Positions 1 to 7,333 of a DNA stretch of 10,608 bases are shown here, piece after piece. The stretch's first letter is position 1; every line of letters starts with the position of its first letter. The stretch is from assembly GCA_023265495.1 (NCBI GenBank), contig JAHFTP010000044.1:1-10608 (forward strand). The letters are read 5' to 3'. Both the position numbers and the translations under genes were made by a program. Source of the stretch: Chlamydiota bacterium (lineage in GTDB: Bacteria > Chlamydiota > Chlamydiia > Chlamydiales > Rhabdochlamydiaceae). A model generated the notes under the pieces. The model saw nothing but the letters and a program-made list of their open reading frames with translations. It was not told the DNA's origin and searched no databases.

Positions 1-2
1 AG

Positions 3-1400
3 TACATCAAAAGGCTAATGGGAAAACCCGGCGACTCCCTGTATTTCTATGGCGGAAAGATCTATGGAGTGGATGCAGAAGGCAATGATATCACGCCTTC
101 ACTCCAACCTCTTGAGTTAAACAAAATTGATCACATCCCCTTTCTTCATTTTGAAGGAGTCGTCCACACCAGTTCCCATGATCTGCAAGGCCTCTTTTCC
201 CCTGTTACTTTCTATCAGATGAATGAACCTGTAGCACGCCTAGATCTAACACGACAAAATCAGGTATGTGGGGAGATGCTTCCTCTCACTTTTTCCTCTA
301 ATCGCTTAGCGCAAATCCCTGCCGATTATTTTGATCTTTGGGGAATAAAAAACTATGGCATGGGAAGACTACTTACCAAAGAGCAGCTGCAATTGTTTGC
401 CGATGAAAACAATACGCCTAACTTTGCAGGGATGCTGTATTTAGAAATAAAACACCACCCAAGCATCCGTAGAGCTAAAATTGGAAGAGATGACAGAGGC
501 CGGCTGCGGCCTGTTTTAGGAGTCAGAACCTCCTATCTCCCTTTAGGGGAAGAACAACTCAAAGATCTCTTTGCCCACATCTACACGGCACGGTTTGTTG
601 TAAAAAACGGTTTTGCCTACCGCTATGGCCTGCAAGCCAACTACACCTCTAAAACACCCTATATGCCCCATCTTCCCGGTGTGCCGGATGGCACCTACGA
701 ATTCACCTATGGAAAAGCCTATCAAATCCTTTGGGAAGGAATCTCGAAGGAACTTCCTCTAAGCCACCCCCTCTACTACTTTGATAAAGAACGAGTGCAA
801 TTACTGTATAACTTAGGAATAGAGTTTGACACCCGTTTTTCTCCCATCAGCAAACATCAAGTGTACAACCCCTCTCGCTATGTCTATTTCTATAATAATG
901 ACCTCTACCTTGTAGGGGCTCCTATTTTGAGAAAAGAAGACCCCCTTTTACAGGATTTTATACAGAGGGAAAACCAAAGACACCTACAAAGCAGGGAACA
1001 TAGTCCTTACTTTCCCTTCATTGATAATGGGCCCCCTTTCACACAAGAAGGGAAAATAGACCTAGACTTCCTACGCCAATATGGTCTTACCATCCCTCCT
1101 AAATCCTACCTAGCCCTTGGAGATAACCATGCTATGAGCGCCGATAGCAGAGTCTTTGGCTTCGTCCCGGAAAATAATGTCCGAGGCGCACCTGACTGGA
1201 TTTTCTGGCCTATGGGACATCGGTGGGGAGCACCTAACCAGCCATCCTATCCTTGGATGAATACCCCCCGTGTCATCCTATGGATCCTCATACTGTCCAT
1301 TATCTCAGCGGCCCTTTGGAAGCAAAAAAGAAAAAATAAACTCCCCTTTCCCATCTGTCAAGAGGGGGAACAAGAGGAAAAGCCTCGGGTTAATCAGTAA
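3..1400 (+). CDS. lepB: Signal peptidase I, 3' part (5' end outside window)
   Basis: Type I signal peptidase, the membrane serine protease that removes signal peptides from exported proteins. The frame is open from the window edge. The ATG at 18 is internal, because the codons before it read YIKRL and complete the box D motif YIKRLMGKPGD. Its lysine (codon 9-11) matches the catalytic general-base Lys145 of E. coli LepB. Box E (GDNHAMSADSR) lies at about residues 368-378 counted from the ATG at 18, followed by FGFVPENNVRG. The N-terminal membrane anchor and nucleophilic serine are upstream of the window. About 350 residues separate boxes D and E, against roughly 120 in E. coli. Such a long insertion is typical of chlamydial LepB. 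A hydrophobic segment (VILWILILSIISAALW, about 419-434) followed by a basic tail suggests a C-terminal membrane helix. ileS follows 130 bp downstream, the same neighbour as in Chlamydia. Confidence 0.93.
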   Translation, partial: YIKRLMGKPGDSLYFYGGKIYGVDAEGNDITPSLQPLELNKIDHIPFLHFEGVVHTSSHDLQGLFSPVTFYQMNEPVARLDLTRQNQVCGEMLPLTFSSNRLAQIPADYFDLWGIKNYGMGRLLTKEQLQLFADENNTPNFAGMLYLEIKHHPSIRRAKIGRDDRGRLRPVLGVRTSYLPLGEEQLKDLFAHIYTARFVVKNGFAYRYGLQANYTSKTPYMPHLPGVPDGTYEFTYGKAYQILWEGISKELPLSHPLYYFDKERVQLLYNLGIEFDTRFSPISKHQVYNPSRYVYFYNNDLYLVGAPILRKEDPLLQDFIQRENQRHLQSREHSPYFPFIDNGPPFTQEGKIDLDFLRQYGLTIPPKSYLALGDNHAMSADSRVFGFVPENNVRGAPDWIFWPMGHRWGAPNQPSYPWMNTPRVILWILILSIISAALWKQKRKNKLPFPICQEGEQEEKPRVNQ

Positions 1401-1479
1401 GTTTTTTCTTAAAAAAGTGGACCTTATTTTTCCATTAGAAAAAGAACAAAGAATTCTTCTAGAAAGAAAGCTTGTCCTT

Positions 1480-1503
1480 GAGTAAAATGCACCTATTTTA
1501 CTC
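1480..1503. repeat. Perfect inverted repeat in the lepB-ileS gap
   Basis: GAGTAAAAT and ATTTTACTC form a perfect 9-bp stem around the 6-nt loop GCACCT, ending 27 bp before the ileS start. No T-run follows directly, so it is not a canonical terminator. It could be a weak lepB 3' structure, an ileS leader hairpin or an operator. The rest of the 1401-1530 gap is AT-rich and shows no clear promoter. Confidence 0.5.
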
Positions 1504-1530
1504 GATTTCTACCCAAACAGAGATATCATT

Positions 1531-4500
1531 ATGTTCGAATGTCAGCAGCCGGAAAGTTTTCCTCAAAGAGAAGAAAGGGTTTTAGAGTTTTGGCTTAAAA
1601 AAAATATTTTTTCTCTTTCCTTGGAACAAAGAAAGAATAGTCCTTTATTTTCTTTCTATGATGGTCCCCCATTTGCTACAGGACTTCCTCATTATGGGCA
1701 TCTTCTCGCCGGCACTATTAAAGACGTAGTTCCTCGTTACAAGACCATGCAAGGCTTTCACGTCCCTCGCCGTTTCGGATGGGACTGTCACGGCCTTCCC
1801 GTTGAAAATGAGATAGAAAAAGCAAAGGAGCTCTCCGGCGCTTCTGCCATTGAAAAATTTGGCATTGCCGAGTTCAATGAAGAGTGCAGATCGATTGTTT
1901 TACGCTATACGAAAGAGTGGCAAAGAACAGTAAACCGCATGGGCAGGTGGGTATCCTTTGAAAACACCTATCACACCATGGACAAGAGTTTCATGGAATC
2001 TTGCTGGTGGGTTTTTTCCGAGCTGTATAAACAAGGCCTTGTTTATGAAGGATTCAAGGTAATGCCTTTCTCTGCCCAGCTGGGGACCCCCCTCTCTAAC
2101 TTCGAAGCCAACCTCAACTACAAAGATGTAGATGACCCTTCCCTTACGGTCTCTTTTACCTTTGAGAGTGAGCTCAATACCCATCTTCTTGTCTGGACGA
2201 CAACGCCATGGACACTGCCATCCAACCTAGCCATCATGGCAAAAGGGGATCTTCTCTACGTCAAAGTAAAAGAGCGTAGTAGCTCAGCGTTATACATCCT
2301 TGCCAAAGACCGTCTTTCTCACTACTTTAAAAACCCGGAAGAGTACGAGGTGATAGACACCTTTTTAGGAGAAAAGCTAGCCGGAAGAAAATATGTGCCT
2401 CTTCTTCCCTATTTTGCTCACAGGGCGCAATCCAATGCTTTCCGCGTCATCTTAGAGGAGGGTGTCTCCAGTGAAGAGGGTACCGGCCTTGTCCATTCGG
2501 CCCCTGCCTTTGGAGAGGTAGACTTCTTTGCTTGTGCGCGAGAAGGAATAGAGCTAGTCTGTCCCGTAGACCACAATGGAAAATTCACAAAAGAAGTGCC
2601 CGACCTGGAAGGGATCTACGTAAAAGATGCAGATAAAGAAATTATCAAACGCCTGAAAAAAGAGGAAAAAGTCTTCCACGCAGGACAAGTCCATCACAGA
2701 TACCCTTTCTGCTGGCGCTCAGACACACCTCTCATCTACAAGGCTGTCAGAACGTGGTTCATTGCTGTAGAAAAAATCAAAGAAAAAATGTTGGAGGCCA
2801 ACGCCCAAATCCACTGGGTACCAGACCATATCAAGCTAGGAAGATTTGGCAAGTGGCTAGAAAATGCAAGAGACTGGGCTGTCTCCAGAAATCGCTACTG
2901 GGGAACTCCTATCCCCATCTGGAGAAGTGAAGACGGAGAAATCCGAGTCATTTCGGAAGTAGCAGAGCTAGAAGCTCTCACCGGCACCAAGGTAGATGAT
3001 CTGCACAGACATTTTATTGATCCACTCACCTTCACAGATAAGGGGAAAACGTTTACACGCATCCCCGAGGTTTTTGACTGTTGGTTTGAGTCGGGATCCA
3101 TGCCCTACGCACAAAACCACTTCCCCTTTGAAAATAAGGAATTCACTATGGAATCCTTTCCTGCAGACTTCATTGCAGAAGGACTAGACCAGACAAGGGG
3201 TTGGTTTTATACGCTCACCGTGCTCTCTTCCGCCCTCTTTAACAAACCAGCTTTTAAGAATGTCATCGTCAATGGAATTATCTTAGCAGAAGATGGACAG
3301 AAGATGTCCAAACGTCTGAAAAATTATCCTGAACCTGATCTCATGTTCAATCAGTACGGAGCAGATGCTGTACGCCTCTATCTATTAAATAGCCCCGCCG
3401 TGCAAGCAGAAGATTTACGCTTTTCTGCAAAAGGAGTGGAGCTCATCCTAAGACAGTGTTTAATTCCTCTGTGGAATAGCTTTGTTTTCCTATCTACCTA
3501 TGCAACCATCTATGAGTGGAAGCCCAGCACCTCTACTACTCTTCCCGATGCTGAAATAGACAGATGGATGCTATCGCTCGTGCAGAAACTCATCCAAGAG
3601 GTATCCCACTCCATGGACAGTTATGAGCTGAGCAAAGCCGTCTCCCCTTTTGTTGATTTTATCGATCAGCTCACTAACTGGTACATTAGAAGGAATAGAG
3701 CGAGATTCTGGGATGACAAAGACTCCTCCGATCGCAGACAAGCTTTTGAGACCCTATATACGACTATCTTAACACTCACAAAGATCGCAGCGCCATTTAT
3801 CCCCTTTTTAAGCGAAGCTATCTACCACGAGCTAAGACAAGCAGAGGACCCACTCTCCGTACATCTCTGCAACTACCCACAAGTAAACTCTGCCTTAAGA
3901 GATGAACAATTAGAAGAAGAGATGAGCTGCGCACAGGCTGTAGTCAGCTGTGGACATGCCCTTCGCAAGGACCATAAACTCAAAGTAAGACAGCCTCTTG
4001 CCCTCGCTCACATTATCTGCCCAGAAGATAAAATCCTCTTGGCGCTTAAAAACAAAAAACATCTTATCGCAGAAGAGCTCAACGTAAAAGAAATCCGCTT
4101 CCATACGGATGAGTCTGCCTTTGTGAGGCTCATCGCAAAGCCCAACTTCCGCAGCTTAGGGAAAAAAGTGGGCAAGCTCATGAATAGCGCACAAAAAACG
4201 ATTCAACATTTCTCTCAAGCACAGTTGTACACTCTCTTAAAGGGCAATAACCTGGAAATACAAGTAGAAGAAGAAAGAATCCTTCTTACACCAGAAGACG
4301 TAGCCGTAGAAAGAAAAGTACACGAAGGCCTCGTCGCGCAGACATCAAATGCCATCACTGTTGCATTAGACACTGCCCTTACAGAAGATTTGCTCATCGA
4401 AGGCTTGGCAAGAGAGCTTGTCAACAAAGTCAACTCCATGCGCCGCGATGCAGGCTTTGCTGTAACAGATAGGATCTCCTTGCAGATAGCCTCTACAGAG

Positions 4501-4647
4501 AGATTGAAAGAGTGCTTTGCTATCCATAAGGACTACATCTGTCATGAGATCTTAGCAATAGATGTAGCTTTTACCTCCCAGTTAGAAGGCTCAGAGTGGG
4601 ACCTAAATGGAGAAAAAGCAATCCTCTCCCTACGCATCACGCCATAA
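1531..4647 (+). CDS. ileS: Isoleucyl-tRNA synthetase (class I, eukaryote-like IleRS2 type)
   Basis: Charges tRNA-Ile with isoleucine in the cytoplasm and hydrolyses mischarged valine in a separate editing domain. The 1038-residue length and overall sequence fit the eukaryote-like IleRS2 clade that chlamydiae carry, rather than the roughly 940-residue E. coli type. The class I HIGH motif is HYGH at residues 54-57, inside DGPPFATGLPHYGH. The KMSKS motif is KMSKR at 591-595. The CP1 editing domain shows the threonine-rich VWTTTPWTLPSN from about residue 221 and GTGLVHSAPAFGEVDF near 317-332. DCWFESGSMPYAQ and the GLDQTRGWFYT segment complete the catalytic core. The anticodon-binding helical region starts around residue 640, followed by the long C-terminal extension. 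No obvious defect is visible. No strong Shine-Dalgarno sequence precedes the ATG. Confidence 0.97.
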   Translation: MFECQQPESFPQREERVLEFWLKKNIFSLSLEQRKNSPLFSFYDGPPFATGLPHYGHLLAGTIKDVVPRYKTMQGFHVPRRFGWDCHGLPVENEIEKAKELSGASAIEKFGIAEFNEECRSIVLRYTKEWQRTVNRMGRWVSFENTYHTMDKSFMESCWWVFSELYKQGLVYEGFKVMPFSAQLGTPLSNFEANLNYKDVDDPSLTVSFTFESELNTHLLVWTTTPWTLPSNLAIMAKGDLLYVKVKERSSSALYILAKDRLSHYFKNPEEYEVIDTFLGEKLAGRKYVPLLPYFAHRAQSNAFRVILEEGVSSEEGTGLVHSAPAFGEVDFFACAREGIELVCPVDHNGKFTKEVPDLEGIYVKDADKEIIKRLKKEEKVFHAGQVHHRYPFCWRSDTPLIYKAVRTWFIAVEKIKEKMLEANAQIHWVPDHIKLGRFGKWLENARDWAVSRNRYWGTPIPIWRSEDGEIRVISEVAELEALTGTKVDDLHRHFIDPLTFTDKGKTFTRIPEVFDCWFESGSMPYAQNHFPFENKEFTMESFPADFIAEGLDQTRGWFYTLTVLSSALFNKPAFKNVIVNGIILAEDGQKMSKRLKNYPEPDLMFNQYGADAVRLYLLNSPAVQAEDLRFSAKGVELILRQCLIPLWNSFVFLSTYATIYEWKPSTSTTLPDAEIDRWMLSLVQKLIQEVSHSMDSYELSKAVSPFVDFIDQLTNWYIRRNRARFWDDKDSSDRRQAFETLYTTILTLTKIAAPFIPFLSEAIYHELRQAEDPLSVHLCNYPQVNSALRDEQLEEEMSCAQAVVSCGHALRKDHKLKVRQPLALAHIICPEDKILLALKNKKHLIAEELNVKEIRFHTDESAFVRLIAKPNFRSLGKKVGKLMNSAQKTIQHFSQAQLYTLLKGNNLEIQVEEERILLTPEDVAVERKVHEGLVAQTSNAITVALDTALTEDLLIEGLARELVNKVNSMRRDAGFAVTDRISLQIASTERLKECFAIHKDYICHEILAIDVAFTSQLEGSEWDLNGEKAILSLRITP

Positions 4648-4683
4648 CCTAAACAGCTAACATCCAGACTCTTAAAAACACAC

Positions 4684-4724
4684 TGCTTAAGCTTCTTATT
4701 GCTAATAATTAAGAAGCTTAAGCA
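4684..4724. repeat. Perfect 15-bp stem-loop between ileS and ssrA
   Basis: TGCTTAAGCTTCTTA (4684-4698) and its exact complement (4710-4724) flank an 11-nt loop. The structure lies 37 bp after the ileS stop and 30 bp before the ssrA -10 box. It may end ileS transcription, but on the + strand it is followed by AAAAACCCCC rather than T residues, so it is not a standard intrinsic terminator. It could also stabilise the ileS mRNA 3' end or bind a protein. Confidence 0.7.
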
Positions 4725-4750
4725 AAAACCCCCTACGAAAACCCATTTTT

Positions 4751-4759
4751 TGGTATAAT
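4751..4759 (+). promoter_or_regulatory. ssrA promoter, extended -10
   Basis: TGGTATAAT is a consensus -10 hexamer (TATAAT, 4754-4759) with the extended TGn element, and ends 7 bp before the first base of the tmRNA. No good -35 is visible 17 bp upstream (CCCTAC); the extended -10 would compensate. The layout implies that ssrA is transcribed on its own, independently of ileS. Confidence 0.8.
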
Positions 4760-4766
4760 AAAAGAC

Positions 4767-5134
4767 GGGGGTGTAATGGTATCGACTTGGAAATGAAGTA
4801 GTAGTGGCATGCGGAGGGTGTCGGATGGCCTCCTAAAAAATCCGATAAAACAACAATTGACGAAGAACAACTTCTCAATGCCGCTTAAGACCTAACCGTT
4901 TTAAGTTGCCGATAGCCTAAAGCCTGACCAGGAACTTTATCGCTGTCGTCATTAACCCTGGTATGAATCTTCTTCTTTTCGACTTCTTTAAGAAGAAGTA
5001 TTCGAGATACTAAAGAGGTTGCTTGGGTTCAATGTGGCGTCTTCCAAAGAACCCAATTCTACTTGAAGATGATAAGCATGTAGTCATTATTAGGGATTTT
5101 GCTAAGGACGAGAGTTCGATTCTCTCCACCTCCA
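4767..5134 (+). ncRNA. ssrA: Transfer-messenger RNA (tmRNA)
   Basis: Rescues stalled ribosomes by adding a degradation tag, working with SmpB. The 5' end GGGGGTG pairs with CACCTCC at 5127-5133 (one G-U) to form the acceptor stem, with discriminator A5134; CCA is not encoded. The T arm is GAGAG/CTCTC around TTCGATT (5110-5126). The 5' half has the conserved GTAATGGTATCGACTTGG and GGCATGCGGAGG blocks. Pseudoknot PK1 is clear: GGAGG 4813-4817 pairs with 4829-4833, and TCGGA 4821-4825 with 4841-4845. A late pseudoknot pairs 5023-5030 with 5049-5056 and GTCTTC with GAAGAT at 5065-5070. The tag frame ends at TAA 4886-4888 and reads TIDEEQLLNAA if started at 4853, or DEEQLLNAA if the resume codon is GAC at 4859. 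The hydrophobic end ending in AA is typical of tags. Confidence 0.97.
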
Positions 5135-5143
5135 ATCCAAATT

Positions 5144-5179
5144 AAGGCTTCAGTTTCACGACTGAAGCCTTTTGTTTTT
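5144..5179 (+). terminator. Intrinsic terminator of ssrA
   Basis: A perfect 11-bp stem, AAGGCTTCAGT / ACTGAAGCCTT with loop TTCACG, is followed at once by TTGTTTTT. It starts 10 bp after the tmRNA discriminator base. This is a textbook rho-independent terminator on the + strand. Confidence 0.95.
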
Positions 5180-5218
5180 AGTGACATACAACCAAAAAAT
5201 CACACCGAAAATTTCAGA

Positions 5219-5250
5219 TGCGTAAAACCCAATTACGCAAATTTTACGCA
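5219..5250. repeat. Cluster of TTACGCA motifs with a perfect inverted repeat
   Basis: TGCGTAAAA (5219-5227) and TTTTACGCA (5242-5250) are a perfect 9-bp inverted repeat separated by 14 bp. The spacer contains a third TTACGCA (5233-5239). The arrangement, about 50 bp upstream of a -10 box, resembles an operator with repeated half-sites. The binding protein is unknown. Confidence 0.5.
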
Positions 5251-5281
5251 GTAGACTGGATGAAACTGCAGTAAAACTTCC

Positions 5282-5309
5282 TTGGTTTTTGAGATTTTTA
5301 TGCTATACT
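5282..5309 (+). promoter_or_regulatory. Probable promoter of the DUF4238 pseudogene transcript
   Basis: TGCTATACT gives an extended -10 (TATACT at 5304-5309, TG at 5301-5302). The -35 is weak (TTGGTT at 5282-5287, 16-bp spacer). Transcription would start near 5316 and leave a leader of roughly 130 nt before the ATG at 5450. Confidence 0.5.
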
Positions 5310-5315
5310 GTGTCC

Positions 5316-5449
5316 TGACCATTGCAACGTTGCTGACTTATAGTGAATTGACGCCACGTCTTATATGAGTTGTCACAACCGTTACATAAGTCACAAGCTG
5401 TATGCGAATAACAGCAACCATACATAAATTAAAAAAGTAGATAGCGATA
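5316..5449 (+). other. Possible structured leader RNA
   Basis: This stretch between the predicted transcription start and the ATG at 5450 holds several inverted repeats. They are the palindrome GCAACGTTGC (5324-5333); TGACTTAT (5334-5341) with ATAAGTCA (5386-5393) enclosing GTTG-TCA-CAAC (5369-5379); and TGTATG (5399-5404) with CATACA (5419-5424), which competes with GCTGT/ACAGC. It matches no riboswitch class I recognise, and no U-tract follows. It may be a regulated leader, a small RNA or simply AT-rich coincidence. Confidence 0.3.
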
Positions 5450-6088
5450 ATGGCATATGCGCACTGTGTTCCTTAATTTCACATAAGAAATTTCGGAATC
5501 AATGACAAACAAACAGCTCGACTGGATAAAAAAAAGAATCAGCCTCCAATAGCAGTAGGCATTGATAGCTTCTGTGGAAAAGAAGACTACTTCTCATTCG
5601 ACGAGAATAGCTTAAGCAATCTACCAAAACATCTGCAATGGATTCATAAGAATCTTGTCGACAACAACCTCCGCGATCATATTGAAGGGCCTACAAGCGT
5701 TGTATTAAAAACTATTATAGCAGAGAGAACGCTCGCAGGACTCTCTAAAAATGACATGTTAAATTTACTTGAATGGCTCGCCTGGATGTTTATTGCAAAC
5801 CCAAAATCTCTTGCCATTCATTCAATTTCTCTTATAACCGACAACTTTAAAGAAATTGATTACGAAGCCTTATCCAAAACAGATAGATTAAAAGTTTTTG
5901 TGGACTTGCATGAACAAATCACCCCGATTTTTCAACAGCGGGGATGGATGCTGCAATTGATTGATCCGAAACATGGACACCTCCTATCTAGCGATCGGCC
6001 AGTAATGATCGGAGGTAAATCTTTGCAAGAGTCACCACAACTTTCAACTCAAACAATTTTCTTTCCTATATCTCCCCGCATGCTACTG
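5450..6088 (+). pseudogene. DUF4238-like gene, stop at codon 9 and 3' end cut by an IS
   Basis: The ATG at 5450 opens MAYAHCVP, then TAA at 5474-5476, and the same frame continues without interruption as FHIRNFGINDKQ down to the IS at 6089. HCVP*FHIRNF matches the usual N-terminal signature of DUF4238 proteins (roughly H-VPq-yLrnF), so the stop most simply arose from CAA (Gln) by one C-to-T change. Later SSDRPVMIGG and IFFPISPRMLL resemble the family's SDNPV and fPLSP blocks. About 205 sense codons remain. The apparent stop at 6089-6091 is the first three bases of the inserted IS, so the C-terminal part is missing, and I do not find it beyond the IS. An internal restart (for example ATG 5756) would yield only a 111-residue fragment. 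The function of DUF4238 is unknown. The family assignment is from memory of its motifs. Confidence 0.7.
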
Positions 6089-6154
6089 TGATCCTGCTAC
6101 CATTCTCTGGACATAAAGAACATAGACAAGGAACAATAGTAACCCAACAAGAGA

Positions 6155-6454
6155 ATGTCTATGAAAACCAATAGAAAGTACGATAAAGAATTTAAGCTAA
6201 ATTCGGTAAAATTATACAGAGAAAGTGGTAAAGGTTATGAGGAAATAGCCCAAAACCTAGGAATTCCCAAATCCACTCTCTACACATGGATTCAAGAATA
6301 CGAGGCAAATGGGGAGCAGGGTTTTCAAGGATCCGGGATAATAAAGCCCTGCAATGAAGAATTATATCACTTAAAAAAACAGTTAGCAGATGTTACTATG
6401 GAGAGAGATATCCTAAAAAAAGCAGTAGCCATCTTTTCCAAACCAAAAGGATGA
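6155..6454 (+). CDS. IS3-family OrfA (HTH DNA-binding subunit of the transposase)
   Basis: A 99-residue protein with a Tnp_1/IS3 OrfA helix-turn-helix: YDKEFKLNSVKLYRESGKG followed by YEEIAQNLGIPKSTLYTWIQEY (about residues 9-50). A leucine-zipper-like segment follows, ELYHLKKQLADVTMERDILKKA (about 69-91), which mediates oligomerisation in this family. It ends with FSKPKG and its TGA overlaps the ATG of orfB (ATGA). OrfA binds the IS ends and forms the N-terminal part of the OrfAB transposase after -1 frameshifting. An AAGAG sequence lies just before the ATG at 6155; a second in-frame ATG at 6161 is equally possible. The frame itself is intact. Confidence 0.9.
   Translation: MSMKTNRKYDKEFKLNSVKLYRESGKGYEEIAQNLGIPKSTLYTWIQEYEANGEQGFQGSGIIKPCNEELYHLKKQLADVTMERDILKKAVAIFSKPKG
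6415..6421 (+). promoter_or_regulatory. Programmed -1 frameshift slippery site
   Basis: Seven A residues (A AAA AAA in the OrfA frame, then GCA) encode the KK of DILKKA. A slip of one base backward enters the frame that runs open through SSHLFQTKR into orfB, so an OrfAB fusion would be made. A-rich heptamers at this place are standard in IS3-family elements. The fusion is now non-productive because orfB is frameshifted further on. Confidence 0.75.
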
Positions 6455-7333
6455 AATTTATATTTATGAAAGAACATTCTTCAAAATTTGGCATAGAGAA
6501 GATGGCAAAAGTGCTTGGGGTATGTCGATCGGGATACTATGAATTTTTAAATTGGACTCCCAGCAAAAGAGAGGTGGAAAACCAAAGACTGAAAGAAGAA
6601 CTTAAAAAAATCCATAAGAAGAGCCGAGAAACCTATTGGAAGCCCTAGAATACACCAGGAACTAAAAAAGCAGGGAGAAAAGTGCTCTAGAAAAAGAGTG
6701 GCAAGGTTAATGCAAAATGAAAAAATACAAGCCAAAATGAGAAAAAAATGGAAGATAACTACCCAACCCAGCAAAAAGACGGTGACGATAGCCCCTAACC
6801 ATTTGGACCAACATTTTATAGTTGAAGAACCTAATAAAGTTTGGGTTTCTGATATTACGTATGTAGCTACTCAAGAAGGCTGGTTATATGTTGCAGTAGT
6901 TCTAGATCTTTTCTCAAGGAAAGTGGTGGGCCTTAGTATGGGGGATCGGCTTCATACGGATTTGATTATGAAAGCCTTAAAGCAAGCTTTATGGCATCGC
7001 AGAATCAGAGACGGTCTAATGCACCATTCAGATAGAGGATGTCAATACACTAGTAAGGACTTCCAGGAAATGACCGGCAGGCATGGAATAAAATTAAGCA
7101 TGAGTGCAAAAGGACGTTGTTACGATAATGCTGTAGCAGAAAGTTTTTTTCATACTTTAAAAACAGAACATACAGATCTTTGTAATTATAGAATCCGAGA
7201 AGAAGCAGAGAGTAGTATTTTTGAATACGTAGAGGTGTTTTATAATCGGCAACGTCTGCACTCGACAATAGGATATGTATCGCCCGTAGATTTTGAAAAT
7301 CACTGGGAAAACAGATTACAAAATATTGTTTAG
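6451..7333 (+). pseudogene. IS3-family OrfB transposase (DDE), frameshifted
   Basis: Catalytic subunit of the IS3 transposase. The first part (6451-6648) reads MKFIFMKEHSSKFGIEKMAK and then the HTH_21-type segment CRSGYYEFLNW, and stops at TAG after ETYWKP. One extra T in TATTGG (6634-6639) explains this: removing it gives the family motif TYGSPRIHQEL and joins the frame that runs to 7333. The rve integrase core follows. Residues here are counted from the ATG at 6698: D52 in WVSDITYV, D112 in HHSDRGCQYTS, and E148 in CYDNAVAESFF, an exact DD(35)E spacing. The ending FYNRQRLHSTIGYVSPVDFE is typical. All catalytic residues survive, so the inactivation looks recent. Confidence 0.88.

Larger units (their letters stand above)
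5180..5449. other. Intergenic region, ssrA terminator to DUF4238 pseudogene
   Basis: No reading frame is supported in these 270 bp. It holds three copies of the TTACGCA-type motif, an extended -10 promoter, and a leader with several short inverted repeats; the main ones are listed separately. It is the first stretch after the conserved ssrA locus, so the boundary between core and accessory DNA may lie here. I see no repeat of the tmRNA 3' end in the window that would mark an att site. Confidence 0.6.

Noticed and set aside
1270..1485. 71-codon frame overlapping the lepB end
   Set aside because: It is largely another frame of lepB and shows no domain; the low-complexity K/E-rich tail comes from AT-rich spacer.
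6547..6774. 75-codon frame antisense to the IS
   Set aside because: Antisense shadow of orfB, rich in F and L because of A-rich coding on the other strand.
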